This document shows positions 14,955 to 26,300 of a stretch of 64,000 bases of DNA, one piece after another; positions within the stretch are counted from its first letter, which is position 1, and every line of letters begins with the position of its first letter. A program made the translations under genes and the position numbers. Location of the stretch: positions 91,034,151 to 91,098,150 of the forward strand of contig NC_133120.1 of assembly GCF_033568475.1 (NCBI RefSeq). Direction: 5' to 3'. The notes beneath the pieces are model-generated. The model saw nothing but the letters and a program-made list of their open reading frames with translations, was not told the DNA's origin and did no database searches. The DNA is from Henckelia pumila (lineage: Eukaryota > Streptophyta > Magnoliopsida > Lamiales > Gesneriaceae).

Positions 14955-15655
14955 GATAACGTTTGACTAAACTTATTAAAAACAGCTTATAAGTTCTAGA
15001 AATTTTTATTTATTTATAGAAAAAACATGAACTTATAAGTTGTTTTCGAAGTTCATAAGTTGTCAGTTCTTATTTAAAAAACAAGATATTATAGTGTTTG
15101 GATGAATTTTTAAGAACTTGAAGTGTAAATGTGTTTGTTATTATAAGATCTTTTATTGTCAAAATTATATAATACTATGAAATTGATGTAAATAGTTATC
15201 TATATATATATATATAATAAATTAAGAATTTTATCATAAAATATAAACATATATTTAAAAATAAAAATATTTTATATTTTAATTTGAAGAAAATTTGATG
15301 AGCTAGTGTAAAATGATGAGCAGGGACATGGTGGGTATTTAATAAAATTCATAAGAATAATATGGAAAAAAATATCAAAACAAATTACAAAATAGGGATG
15401 ACTTATAAGATAGTGTTTGGGATAACTTTTAGAAAGCAATTTTCATATTTTTTTCACAGAATTTTGCAAATTTTGTGAAATTTTGTAAAGGAAAAGCTGG
15501 TAATCGCTTCTTATAATCTCTTCCAAACACTAACTTAAATTTTTTTAAAAACAATTTATATGTTGTGAAACAACTTATTTCTACAAATTATAAATTGTTT
15601 GAATTTTTAAAAACAAATATACTTGAATAGCTTATAAGATCAACCAAACACTCTC
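14955..15655. mobile_element. Putative MITE with GTTTG ends
   Basis: The left side, GTTTGACTAAACTTATTAAA then AACAGCTTATAAG, mirrors the right side CTTATAAGATCAACCAAACA. The body is AT-rich with several palindromic AGTTGTTT/AAACAACT patches. The ends are approximate and no clean target duplication was found. It contains the smaller element at 15411-15532. Confidence 0.4.
15411..15532. mobile_element. TAGTGTTTGG MITE (122 bp), nested
   Basis: Perfect 10-bp terminal inverted repeats TAGTGTTTGG and CCAAACACTA. The arms continue as imperfect complements (ACTTTTAGAAAGCAATTTT against GGTAATCGCTTCTTATAAT) around a short ATTTTGCAAATTTTGTG middle. It is related to the eroded copy at 7740. Confidence 0.65.
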
Positions 15656-16941
15656 TGAATATGCACATACATATATATATATGTATATTTATCATCGACA
15701 ATATATTTTCTACACTTTAAAATTCAATTTATATGTTTATTTATCTTTAAAAATTTTAAATTGAGAAAAACAAATTAATTTGAAATTTTTTAAATAAAAT
15801 TTTCACATTACAAGCACACGACATATGCAAATTGAAGTCATATCGTTAATGAGTACGTCTTTTATGGCATGGTCTCATAGATTCATTGATATGATCGGTT
15901 ACGGTGTGTAGAAGGAGGATAAATACACGCTTTTAAAATATTTTGGTGCTACAATAGCTCATTTCTTGAAATATTGAGCATCGTAAATTAAATCGAGTTT
16001 GGTTTTCAAACCAAGCGAAAGACACTCAAAATAATCTTTCGTAGAAACCGATTAAATATTTTATTAATAATTTAAAAAAGATGCAAGTTAAAATACTCAA
16101 AATAGTTTGGTTGAAGTATTTTATCAAACACTTTGTATGCTATGAATAACATATAAAATGCTTCAATAATGCATTTTAAAAACAATAGCAAAATTAAAGT
16201 AAATGCGATAAATAAATATACACGAATTTGTTTATGAATGTTCGGAGATTTCAACGACTCCTACGTCACAACTTCTTCCTCATCGAAAGAATATCACTAG
16301 AAGACTTTGATTTATACAACGTATTTGTACAAACTCACTCCAAGATTTGGACTTACCCACTGCATATCTCAAAACTCCTATACATACTTGATTGTAGGAC
16401 GCAACCTTATAATTTGGATAATATTTAACGTTTCCTATGCCAAAACTACAAACACAATCTTTTAAAGTATTTGTGTTAAGACTCTCAATCAACTGATATT
16501 TCAAAGAACATCTCTCGAATGTGTGTGAGCGAGCTATCTTCAACTGATATAAAAAAGATTTTGGACAATGAAGAGTGTTCTATAAACTTGGTTTGGTGTG
16601 GAGAAGTTTGTATTGAACGCTCATCTTTTTTCTTGTTCTTCACACCTTGGGTTTTGCTCTCATTCTAGATAATTTTTTCAAATAAACTGCTCATGCTTTG
16701 AATCCCCTTCAAAAGCTTGTATTTGATCTTCAAAATGTTGTATTTATAGACTTTAAGAATCATATAGCCGTTAGACATAGAAATAGAGCCGTTAGAAGAT
16801 TTTGTACTGTTTGTGGAGCTAAATTGATCTTCGAGCTAAACTGAATTTTGGATACAAAACTGAACTTGGAGCTCAACTGAATTTTGGTGCGAAACAGAAA
16901 CTTAAGTAATGTTGCAGTTTGGGCACTGTAGTAGTTTTGGT

Positions 16942-17766
16942 TATGGGTGAAATAGGGTCGGGACTCGTCCTGTAACCCTCCTACCTAATTCTCATCCCGA
17001 AAAGAATCGGAAATTTTTTTTTTCTCCCAGTCCCATACCCGACAAATTTCGGGACGCGAATATTCGGGATCCTGGATGTCCGGGATCCCGTCGAGTAGAG
17101 AGACAAAATTCTGAATTTTTTTCATGTTCAAAATTCGTTAAAAAAATTTGATTATTTTATTAAAAAATAATATTTAGAAATTATATTTCTAAATAAAAAA
17201 TGATATTCAATTTTAAATATATAATATTAAAATATTCTGGATAATAATTCAAGATTCTGTCAAGAGAAGAACGACATACTGTGCATCAGATAATTATTAA
17301 TAAAATGTTCGAATACAAATTACTAGATAAATTTTTATAAATAAATTGTCAAATTGCATCTCTTATTCTACATATCTGTTCTAATTAGATGATTATAAAT
17401 ATGAATTAATTAAATTATTAATTATTTTTCTAAAAAATAAACAAAAATAAAATCTTATTTCGTGATTCTAAAATTTGATCGTTCTACCAATAAAAAAATT
17501 CAAATTAAGTACATAATCAATTGTTATATGAGTTGAAACTCAGTATTATTTAACTCAATCTATTAATAAAAATATTAATAAAATATATTATAATATTATT
17601 TCGATATGGGTAGAAAATATAATCGGGATAAGGTTTTATTCCCGATCCCTTTCTCAATATTAATCAGGATGGAAAAAATCCCGAAAATGCGGTTTGAAAT
17701 TTTTTCGGGACGCAAATGGGATGAGATTCGGGAAGGATCGGATTTCGAGAATTTTTGTCACCCCTA
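16942..17766. mobile_element. Non-autonomous hAT-like MITE (825 bp)
   Basis: Ends TATGGGTGAAATAGGGTCGG and TTTTTGTCACCCCTA form imperfect terminal inverted repeats. GGGAC/CGGGA-rich subterminal blocks flank an AT-rich middle. The flanking 8-mers GTTTTGGT and ACTTCGGT agree at 5 of 8 positions, suggesting an old target duplication. It lies inside the LTR-like copy. Confidence 0.55.
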
Positions 17767-18525
17767 ACTTCGGTGCTGTAGCAGTTGAACAAATTCGTTT
17801 GGTAGCAGTTGAGCATACCTCAGTTTGGTAGATAAACTGATACTGACAAACTTCAGTTTGGGTAGGTAAAATGATCTTGGGCAACTACAGTTTAGGTAGC
17901 AGTTTAGTAAGCATAACTGAATTGCTAAACTGGATACATTTTGACATGATCCGTTGATATCTAAACAAAGTGACAAACACAAAAGTTGTAGCTCATTGTC
18001 TTGTTTTTTCAACGCATCAACAATCACTCAATTTGGATTTTATATGAGAGAGTTAAGCTGGAAATACCAGACTATGCCAAAATTTCAGTTTCAAACCAAC
18101 AATTTCAATGTAGTTTAGCAGTTTCTTATGCTCCGATTCAGACTTCGACTCGTGAATATGATTTGTAGATCACTGTCTTATATTTCCAACGCATGCTGAA
18201 TTGTTCCATTTTGATAACTGAGCTGCAATATATGACCAAAATACTAGAAGTCTAGAACTGCTCGAGGTAAACTGATTCTGTTTTCTTGCTCAACTGATCC
18301 GATTCAGTTTGGTATCGCAACGTCAGTTTGATCTAGATAACATCTGTTTTTTCTCAACTAAAGTGAAATACGATATTTTTCAAATTGAGTTTTCTATGCA
18401 GTTATCTTGACGGATAATTTTTTTAGTCATTGAGCTGTGAGATATCATCGAAACACTGGAGCTCGCCAAAAATTCAGTTTGACTAATTTCGATTTTTTGA
18501 CTTACATCTTGAGTTTAACAATTTC

Positions 18526-19152
18526 TAGGGGTGTGCATTAAACGGATCAAACCAAAAAAACCGACCAAACAGTAAATTTTGGTTTTTTTGGTTTGGTTTA
18601 AATGGTTTTTCGATCGGTTTTGGTTTTGGTTTTTGATATTTTTGATTTTCCGATCCGGTTTACGATTTTGAATTTTAAAAAATCGAAAAAATCGAACCGA
18701 CCATTTAAAATATAATAAATAATAAAAATAATTAATATATGTTATTTTCATTAGGTTTACAGATTTGCCTCCTCCCTTCTTGATTTTACACCATTAATCC
18801 CTAATTTGGTAACCATCAATCGTTATATTTTTTTATTATTTTATTTTGATGTCTGTAAAATAACTAACAAATTGGTTACAAAAATCATTGCTATGCCTAT
18901 TTTTATTACGATCAAAAACTTGGTTTGATCACTGTTTTTTTTATCATATATATTTTAAATAATTTAACATACAACTTCATTTATAAGTCAAATTGTTACT
19001 GAAATCGTAATAACCGAAACCGTAATAAAAATAACCGAACCAAACCGAAATAAAATGGTTTGGTTTCGGATTAGAAATTTGAAAAATCGTAAACCGAAAC
19101 ACCGAACCAAAATTTGTTAAAACCGAACCGAACCGACCATTGCACACCCCTA
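18526..19152. mobile_element. Non-autonomous hAT MITE (627 bp) with perfect ends
   Basis: Perfect 12-bp terminal inverted repeats TAGGGGTGTGCA and TGCACACCCCTA, flanked by a perfect 8-bp target duplication ACAATTTC (18518-18525 and 19153-19160). Subterminal regions are rich in AACCGAACCGAAC and its complement. No transposase frame is present. Confidence 0.88.
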
Positions 19153-19959
19153 ACAATTTCACACTAGAGTAAATATATTAAAAACACAATACCAAGTTTT
19201 GTTATCATCAAAATCAAGATTAATGCTTATGTTTCACAATCCAACGTCTATGGTCGACGAGTCTATCAAGATTCATATTTGATATGAAAAATGTTGTGTT
19301 TGAAAAAAAAAAATGAAAATATTTGACTTTGAGAGAAAAAAACATATGAACTTGATTTGAAAAATGAATTGGAAATCACAATATTTTAAATCCATTACAA
19401 TCCTCATGTATTTTACGTGTAAAACTGAAATACACCAAATATATATTTATCAAAGTAATTGAATAGATTTGAGTCCTATAACTTCATAAATTCAAATTAA
19501 ATGCAACCTAAGTTTTCTCGTCGATCCCTTTAAATAGAATCCAAATTTTATTTCATCTACAAAATAAAAATTCATGTAAATGTTTCATATCCAAGATTCA
19601 TGAAAAGTGAATCGTGATGAAACTTCACCAATATTTTTCGAGAAAATTATTGTCATAAAAATCTTTAAAAAAACTCAACTAATTGAATTTAAAAATTATA
19701 AAGTACATTCACTTAAATTAGTCAAGGAAGGCTATTTCAACTGAAATAAAACAATTTCATGAAATAATTTATATACTCCTGAACAAAAATAAATTTTCAT
19801 TGTAAAAACTAAAATGCACTAGTCAGAGAAGTTTTAGTGAAAATTAGTTTTAAATAAATTTTATTTGGATGATTTTTTTTTTATAAGACAAATTTATTGA
19901 TTTGTGCGAATGTTAGAAAAATAAAAAGAAAAAAGAAAAGAAAAAAGACCCGTCCACAA

Positions 19960-19988
19960 AAACCCTAATTCCCCAACCCCTATTTATA
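19960..19988 (+). promoter_or_regulatory. Telo-box and TATA-like element of RACK1
   Basis: AAACCCTAAT (19960 on) is a telo-box, and TATTTATA (19981-19988) lies about 90 bp before the start codon. Telo-boxes are common in promoters of plant ribosomal protein and translation genes, which suits a ribosome-bound protein. Confidence 0.5.
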
Positions 19989-20070
19989 CGCCACAATACA
20001 CATTTGGCCTCCCCGAAGCCCTAATTGGCACATTTCACTCAGCAGTGCAGAAACCCTCGAATCGACAGTC

Positions 20071-22252
20071 ATGGCGCAAGAGCAATTGATCCTTCGCGGC
20101 ACAATGCGTGCCCACACCGACTGGGTCACCGCCATCGCCACCCCCATCGACAACTCTGACATGATCGTCTCTTCCTCCCGTGACAAATCCCTCATTCTCT
20201 GGTCCCTCACCAAGGAGGACAAGAACTACGGAGTTGCCCGCCGCCGCCTCACTGGACATGGACACTTCGTTCAGGATGTTGTCCTGTCATCCGATGGCCA
20301 GTTCGCTCTTTCTGGTTCTTGGGATGGAGATCTACGTCTGTGGGATCTGCAGTCTGGGGCCACAGCTCGCCGCTTTGTGGGCCACACTAAAGACGTGTTG
20401 TCTGTTGCCTTCTCGATTGATAACAGGCAGATCATGTCAGCGTCCAGGGACAAGACGATCAAGCTGTGGAATACGCTTGGCGAATGCAAGTATACGATTC
20501 AGGATCAGGACGCTCATTCCGATTGGGTTTCTTGTGTGCGGTATAACTACGTATCTCGTACTTGTAAATGTTATATGCTCTGTTTTGTGAATTCTCCGAG
20601 GGATATTTATTTCAAAGGCAGCAGATAATTGATCAATTTGAGTTTTTGATTACAATGGGTCTCGTAAATCTAACTTCTCTGCAAACATTCACGGAGCCAT
20701 GATTGCAGCTGATATAATTCTCGTAGTTATAAATTTTGATGACTTTAAAACAGCGAGTTGATTAGCATAGGTTTTGTTTTGTTTTTGTTCAAGGTTTTCT
20801 CCAAACGCCACGCAGCCAATGATTGTTTCAGGGTCTTGGGATCGGACAGTAAAGATTTGGACTTTGGCCAATTGTAAGCTGAGGTCTACATTGACTGGCC
20901 ATTCAGGATATGTGAATACTGTGGCGGTGTCTCCTGATGGGAGTTTGTGCGCTAGTGGTGGGAAAGATGGAATTATTTTGCTCTGGGATTTGGCTGAAGG
21001 GAAGAAGCTTTATTCTCTGGATGCTGGCTCCGTGATTCATGCTCTGTGCTTCAGCCCAAATAGGTATTGGCTGTGTGCTGCCACAGAGTCTAGTATCAAG
21101 ATTTGGGATTTGGAAAGCAAGAGTGTCGTGGTAGATCTTAAGGTTGATTTGAAGCAAGAGAGCGAGATGGCTGCCGAGGAAACGACTCAGTCCGTTGCTT
21201 GTAAAAACAAGGTACAGTTGCTTAATGAAGTAGCTCCCTACTCTTTAATATGAATTTTGCTGTTTTAATTTAATTTGTTGTTCTAGCTCTTTAACCGCAG
21301 ATTCTAACATCTTGACCAATCTATTGTGCGTTGCTATGGGTTTTCAACTCTCACATGCTCTCCGGACTTTGAGTAGTTTGTTGTAGTTATATATTTAGCA
21401 ATACAACTGTGTTTTGTTACTGTTGTTTCTTATTAGTCAGTAGTCACTATGGGTTGCGATTGGCTGATAAGATGAATAGGTGGTATGTCTTGTATAAATG
21501 TGTCTGTTGTAACTAGGCATTTGTATGATTATTTGATGAAATATATAGGCTAAGGATGCTTTTTGTACTCCCTAAATTTTTATATTAAAATATGCCAAGG
21601 ATGCTTTGTACCCCTAAATTTTTATATTACTTTTACCCCTTCAACATTAGTCCCATCTTTGCTTAACTTCATCAATGCCATTCTATTTTATGCTTCATTG
21701 ATTTCAAACTTGTAGATACTGAAATTACCTGGAACTAGATTTTCACCAGATTGAGACCATACCAAGTTAATATATGTGCAGTCATTCATATACTGATAAT
21801 TGAATGCCGTGGATTTCTATAAGTATTTGTTGTACTTGCTTTATAAGATCACCTAGTTTGTAGTTATAACATGCCACCAATAGCTGCTCAATTCTCTTTT
21901 GGCTGATCGTTCTCCATATGCATTCAGGACAGTTTATACATGATATAAGTCCCTTTCTATGAGATCCGGGTGTTGCAATTGATAATAGTTGTTGCTGCAA
22001 TTCTTGTTGTCGTTTTTAAAACATGCCATACTAATGTACTTGTGTAAAAACAAAGAAATAATTTGAGAAACTTGTGTACGATTTACCTTGGAATATATTC
22101 AGGTTTGCATTTGTCGAATCATAGCTGACTCTCTGAATTGCTTGATATAGATCAATTACTGCACCTGTCTTAGCTGGAGTGCTGATGGAAGCACACTTTT
22201 CAGTGGTTACACAGATGGTGTTATTCGAGTTTGGGGCATTGGACGCTACTAG
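20071..22252 (+). CDS. RACK1: RACK1, seven-bladed WD40 ribosomal scaffold
   Basis: Exons 20071-20540, 20794-21211 and 22151-22252, 329 codons in all, against about 327 for plant RACK1. The protein begins [20 protein letters not shown] and ends [11 protein letters not shown]. Seven WD repeats can be followed by their GH and W-D/W-T marks, for example [65 protein letters not shown] and [16 protein letters not shown]1 sits on the 40S subunit head near the mRNA exit and links translation to kinase and hormone signalling. In plants it is tied to ABA and development. The start is supported by the conserved N terminus and by a telo-box/TATA pair about 100 bp upstream. Confidence 0.97.
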
Positions 22253-23190
22253 ATATGCGATTATAGCGGAGCTGCCAAATATTTTTTTTTGTTGTTTCAG
22301 TGAGACCTTAAGTTGCGGTGTTAGATTTAAACTTGAAATGCTGGATGTTTAAATTATATTTCCATGGGTTGAGATCCATGCTTTTTGATTATGAATAATT
22401 TGTTTTTAGGTTATATGTATTTTTACCGACATTTGATCCAAGTTATTGTGGAACAAAGGATCTGTGGAATCTTATCAGTTTTGCTGATACTGACGCTACT
22501 GTAACACCACCCCGTGATCCATGTCATCTTATTTCCAGACCAACATATGCAGCGGCTGACCCAGGAAACGGGGATGGGATCGAGGGGCGAAATTTGGCCC
22601 CCTAGCAGAATGTTTTTTCTGATCGTCCATCAAATTTTTATTTTGATTCTGTCCCTGAGAAACAATTGTTTTTTGTTCCAACTCCTTTGGGAATAACAAT
22701 TTTGCACATATGCCTTCTTTTACCCGCGTAAAAATACCCATTGGCATCTTCATTAACATCTCTTTTTCTTCTCCCTCTTATCTTCCCAAGCTCGAAAATC
22801 AACAGCTCAAAATCACCCAAAAATATGAAATCAATCGATGGTTTTAAAACATCCGAACTAACCAGTGGAAAAACTCAACCTTTTTCTCCTTGCCAATGCG
22901 AAAATCGGGGTTCAAAATCGTTAAGAAAATAAGCCATTTGCAAGTTGTGAGACCATGGAAAATAAATCGTTTTTCTTTCTCCCAATCTACTCTCACCTCT
23001 CTTCATATCAATAATCTGAGCTTATTATTATTATTATGATGATGATGACGATGATGATGATTTAAGAAACTTGAGAATGTAAGTACGATGGTGGAAACTA
23101 GAAATCAGAGTCAGCTTATGGTACGTGCACCGAGACTTACGAGTGGTAAGAAAAGCCGCGGGAATACTTTCGCCTTTGTCAAACTCAAAA
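22253..23190. other. RACK1 3' flank and EXO1 upstream region
   Basis: The first part is probably RACK1 3' UTR. A small open frame at 22741-22932 is Ser/Lys rich and unrecognised, and I do not call it a gene. An ATG/GATGAT-type short repeat lies near 23030-23060. Confidence 0.4.
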
Positions 23191-23194
23191 TTCA

Positions 23195-23236
23195 TTTGGC
23201 GGGGTAAGAAAACGCATCAATAAATGATCCGCCAAT
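23195..23236 (+). promoter_or_regulatory. Pair of E2F-type sites upstream of the EXO1-like gene
   Basis: TTTGGCGG (23195-23202) fits the E2F consensus TTTSSCGS. CCGCCAAT (23229-23236) reads ATTGGCGG on the other strand and fits WTTSSCSS. They lie about 110 and 75 bp before the start codon. E2F control of DNA replication and repair genes at S phase is well known; its use here is inferred. Confidence 0.55.
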
Positions 23237-23310
23237 TTCTCATCCGACCAATTACATATTCCACCTAAAATTATTTACCTAAGAAATTAGCAAAAAAAAG
23301 GAAAAAAGAA

Positions 23311-26300
23311 ATGGGCATCAATAATCTTCTGAGATTCATGAAGCCACATGTTCAATCCGTTCACATCAAGAAATATTCTGGCAAAAGAGTAAGATTGCAT
23401 TTTTTCTTGATTTATGAACTTGATTCTGTGATTCAAGTCATTTCCTTCCTAACTATCTGTTTTTTGATTTGCGACGCAGGTGGGTATCGATGCATATTCA
23501 TGGCTTCATAAAGGAGGTGATTGGCAATCATCTGTGACAAATGCTATTTTCTTCAATTAGTTTTGGGGGTTTTGAATTTAACACTACGAGGTCTTATCTT
23601 TTGTAGCTTATTCGTGTAGCATGGCGCTTTGCCTGAATACTGATGGAGACAAGAAATCCCAATATTTGAAGTATTTTATGCATCGAATCAATATGCTTCG
23701 ACACCATAACATCACTCCGGTTGTCGTTTTTGATGGCGGGAATATTCCGTGCAAGGCTGCTACAGAAGATGAAAGGCACAGGCATGTTGTGTACAGTTAA
23801 CAGTTGCTTGTTATCTTAGAAGAGCAAAGTTCAAGGGCCATATAAGATAACTTGTATGCTGATGTTTTCTTTTTTTACTTTTCAAATTAATTTTGATTCA
23901 GGAGAAGAAAGGCCAATAGAGATATGGCGATGGAGAAGCTGAAGGAAGGCAATGCAAATGCAGCCTCTGAGTTTTTCCAGGTATTACTTCATTTTTAGCG
24001 TTGTTACTTCGTCTGCTCTTTCCGACACTAGTTCAAATTTTGTGGGAAAGTATGAAGTATTGTAATGGTTTGCTTTCAAATTCTAGGCAGGTGATAGAAT
24101 CCTGTAGGTTGCACCATTTGTTTCCAACTTCCTTGACAGATCACAAGTAAAATTACAGACTTAGTATACTATCCATGGCATTTTATGAAGATCTGTGTGC
24201 AAGATTGGGAGAACTATTAGTACTAATATCACCAGATTAATTTTCGTTTCATTTGAGTCAATCAAATTTGTAAAAAGAGAATGGACGTTGATTATTTGAT
24301 AGTACCGTGTCTTGCGCAAAGCCTTGTATATGGATCCCATCCCTGGGCTCAACATGTGACTTTATAACCACTTCGTTGATAATTGGCAAGAGAGCTTATA
24401 TCTCATTTGCAGATTTAATATGTCTGTCTATGATAGTTCATGGGTAAATGTATTGCTAATTATAATAGAAGTGACCACTGATGTATTGACTTCAAGGGGA
24501 TTTTATGAACATTTGAACATTTTATAACAAGTATAGCTCTTTTTAGGTACATATATTTCTCCATGCCAAGGTGTGATTTTTGGTTTTGAACTAACCAGAG
24601 AACTTATTTTCTTCATGTCCGAGTGTAATATATAAAACCATCTTAGATGGTTTTTTTTTTGTTTTTTTAAAATTAAAATAATCTAGAACAAAAGGGTCCA
24701 TAAAATATAAGATGCAGAAACTACTTAGGAACTTTGTTTGTTTTCCATTTTTCCGGTAAAGTAATTGACGAGTTCACAAGCTTAGGATTTGATTAGTTGA
24801 GTTTTTCTTACTTCTTCTCTCTAATTGATGCACTCGGCGATAGCTTACAAGTCTTCATACTATTTGGTCATTTTCTGTATGATATGCATCCTGATTATTT
24901 GTGTTAATATGGTGTAGAGGGCAGTGAGCATCACTCCACTGATGGCACATCAACTTATCCAGGTAAACATGACAGTTAATTCATTTGTAGGCTTCTAACC
25001 ATTGTAGAACGTGACATGAAGATTTATGTTCCAAAATTTAACATCTGCAGAACTTATCCTTCCAGCATATTTTTTGGATGCATATGTTATATTGTGGGTG
25101 TATACTAACTTCCAGTTCCAAACTAAGTTGCCCATGCAGGACTCATCAATAGTACCAACTGTTTTAATTTTCAGATTTTGAGATTAGAGAATATTGAATT
25201 TGTTGTAGCTCCATATGAGGCAGATGCACAATTGGCGTACCTGTCTGGTCTTGAAGCTGAAGAGGGTGGGGTTGCAGCAGTCATTTCAGAGGACAGTGAC
25301 TTACTAGCATATGGTTGTCCAGCTGTAAGAAATCGTGCCTTGTCAAAATCAGATGTTACTCAGTTTTTTCTAGATTTCAGCATGAACTTTTCTCGCGCCA
25401 ATTCTTGCAGGTAGTCTTTAAGATGGACCGATATGGTAATGGTGAAGAGATAACTCTCGACAATGTCTTTAATACTGTTGGTTGCATACCATCCTTCAAA
25501 AATTTTGATAGAGAATTGCTAACAGGTGAATTGTCTGGTTGCATTATGCATTTTGGAGTTCAAAATTTAGTGATTTTCCATAATTTTCAAACTTCTGTTT
25601 TAGGACTTGTCTCTATGGATTAACCCATCATGAGTATCCATGTCTGAATATCTTTTTTTATTCTTTTGCTACCACTACTAATATCTTGGTGCTTTTCTTG
25701 TGCTGATCGGACTTCAATCATGAATTCAGTTTGCCAATATTTCAGGTATGTGTGTCTTGGCTGGCTGTGATTTCCTTCCATCTGTTCCCGGAGTTGGAAC
25801 TGCAAGAGCTCACAACCTGGTCGCCAAGTATCGGAACTTTTCCCGTGTAAGAGCAATCTTTGATCGAGCAAAAGCTTAACTAAGTTATTGATAGTATGTT
25901 AATTATGTCCTAGATGCTTTTAAGAAAACCTCAGTTCTAAATTTCTAAAACAAAGTTCTAGTTGGAATTTGCACGGCATATTTTTTGTACATGAACCTAT
26001 TGATGAAAACTCGTTTGTTTCTGACAGATTTTCGTGCATGCTCATTTTGATTTATCTTCAACTCTATTCTTTCGAGCATTGATTGTTTCAAAGATGTAAT
26101 TGTTTCTTGGAATGGCTGAAAAACCTATTGAAATTCGCAGATCCTATCAGTTTTGAGATTTGAGAAGGGAAAACAAATGCCTGAAGGTTACTCCGAGGCC
26201 TTCAAAGAAGCAGTTGCAGTCTTCCAGCATGCTCGAGTGTATGTATTAAATAGTGCTTCATAACGCATGAAAACTTCGATTTATTTCCTGTAATCAAGTT

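Larger units (their letters stand above)
15885..19240 (-). mobile_element. Old solo-LTR-like copy, Ty1/copia-type (SIRE-like), with nested hAT MITEs
   Basis: Read on the minus strand it begins near a TGATGATAACAAAACTTGG motif (about 19190-19215). It has a TATA-like TCTATAAATACAAC (about 16740) and ends in a CTCCTTCTACACACC-type sequence (about 15905). This layout is familiar from long LTRs of plant copia elements. About 1.9 kb remains after subtracting two inserted MITEs (825 and 627 bp). No internal coding region is seen, so it is best read as a solo LTR. It is old: diverged, with two later insertions. Confidence 0.5.
14156..20070. other. TE-rich intergenic region
   Basis: No gene seen between PEX3 and RACK1. 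It holds a LINE tail, nested MITEs, and a solo-LTR-like copy carrying two hAT MITEs, each listed separately. The rest is AT-rich. Confidence 0.5.

Noticed and set aside
22741-22932. Small Ser/Lys-rich open frame between RACK1 and EXO1
   Set aside because: No known motif, no promoter signal of its own, and length expected by chance.
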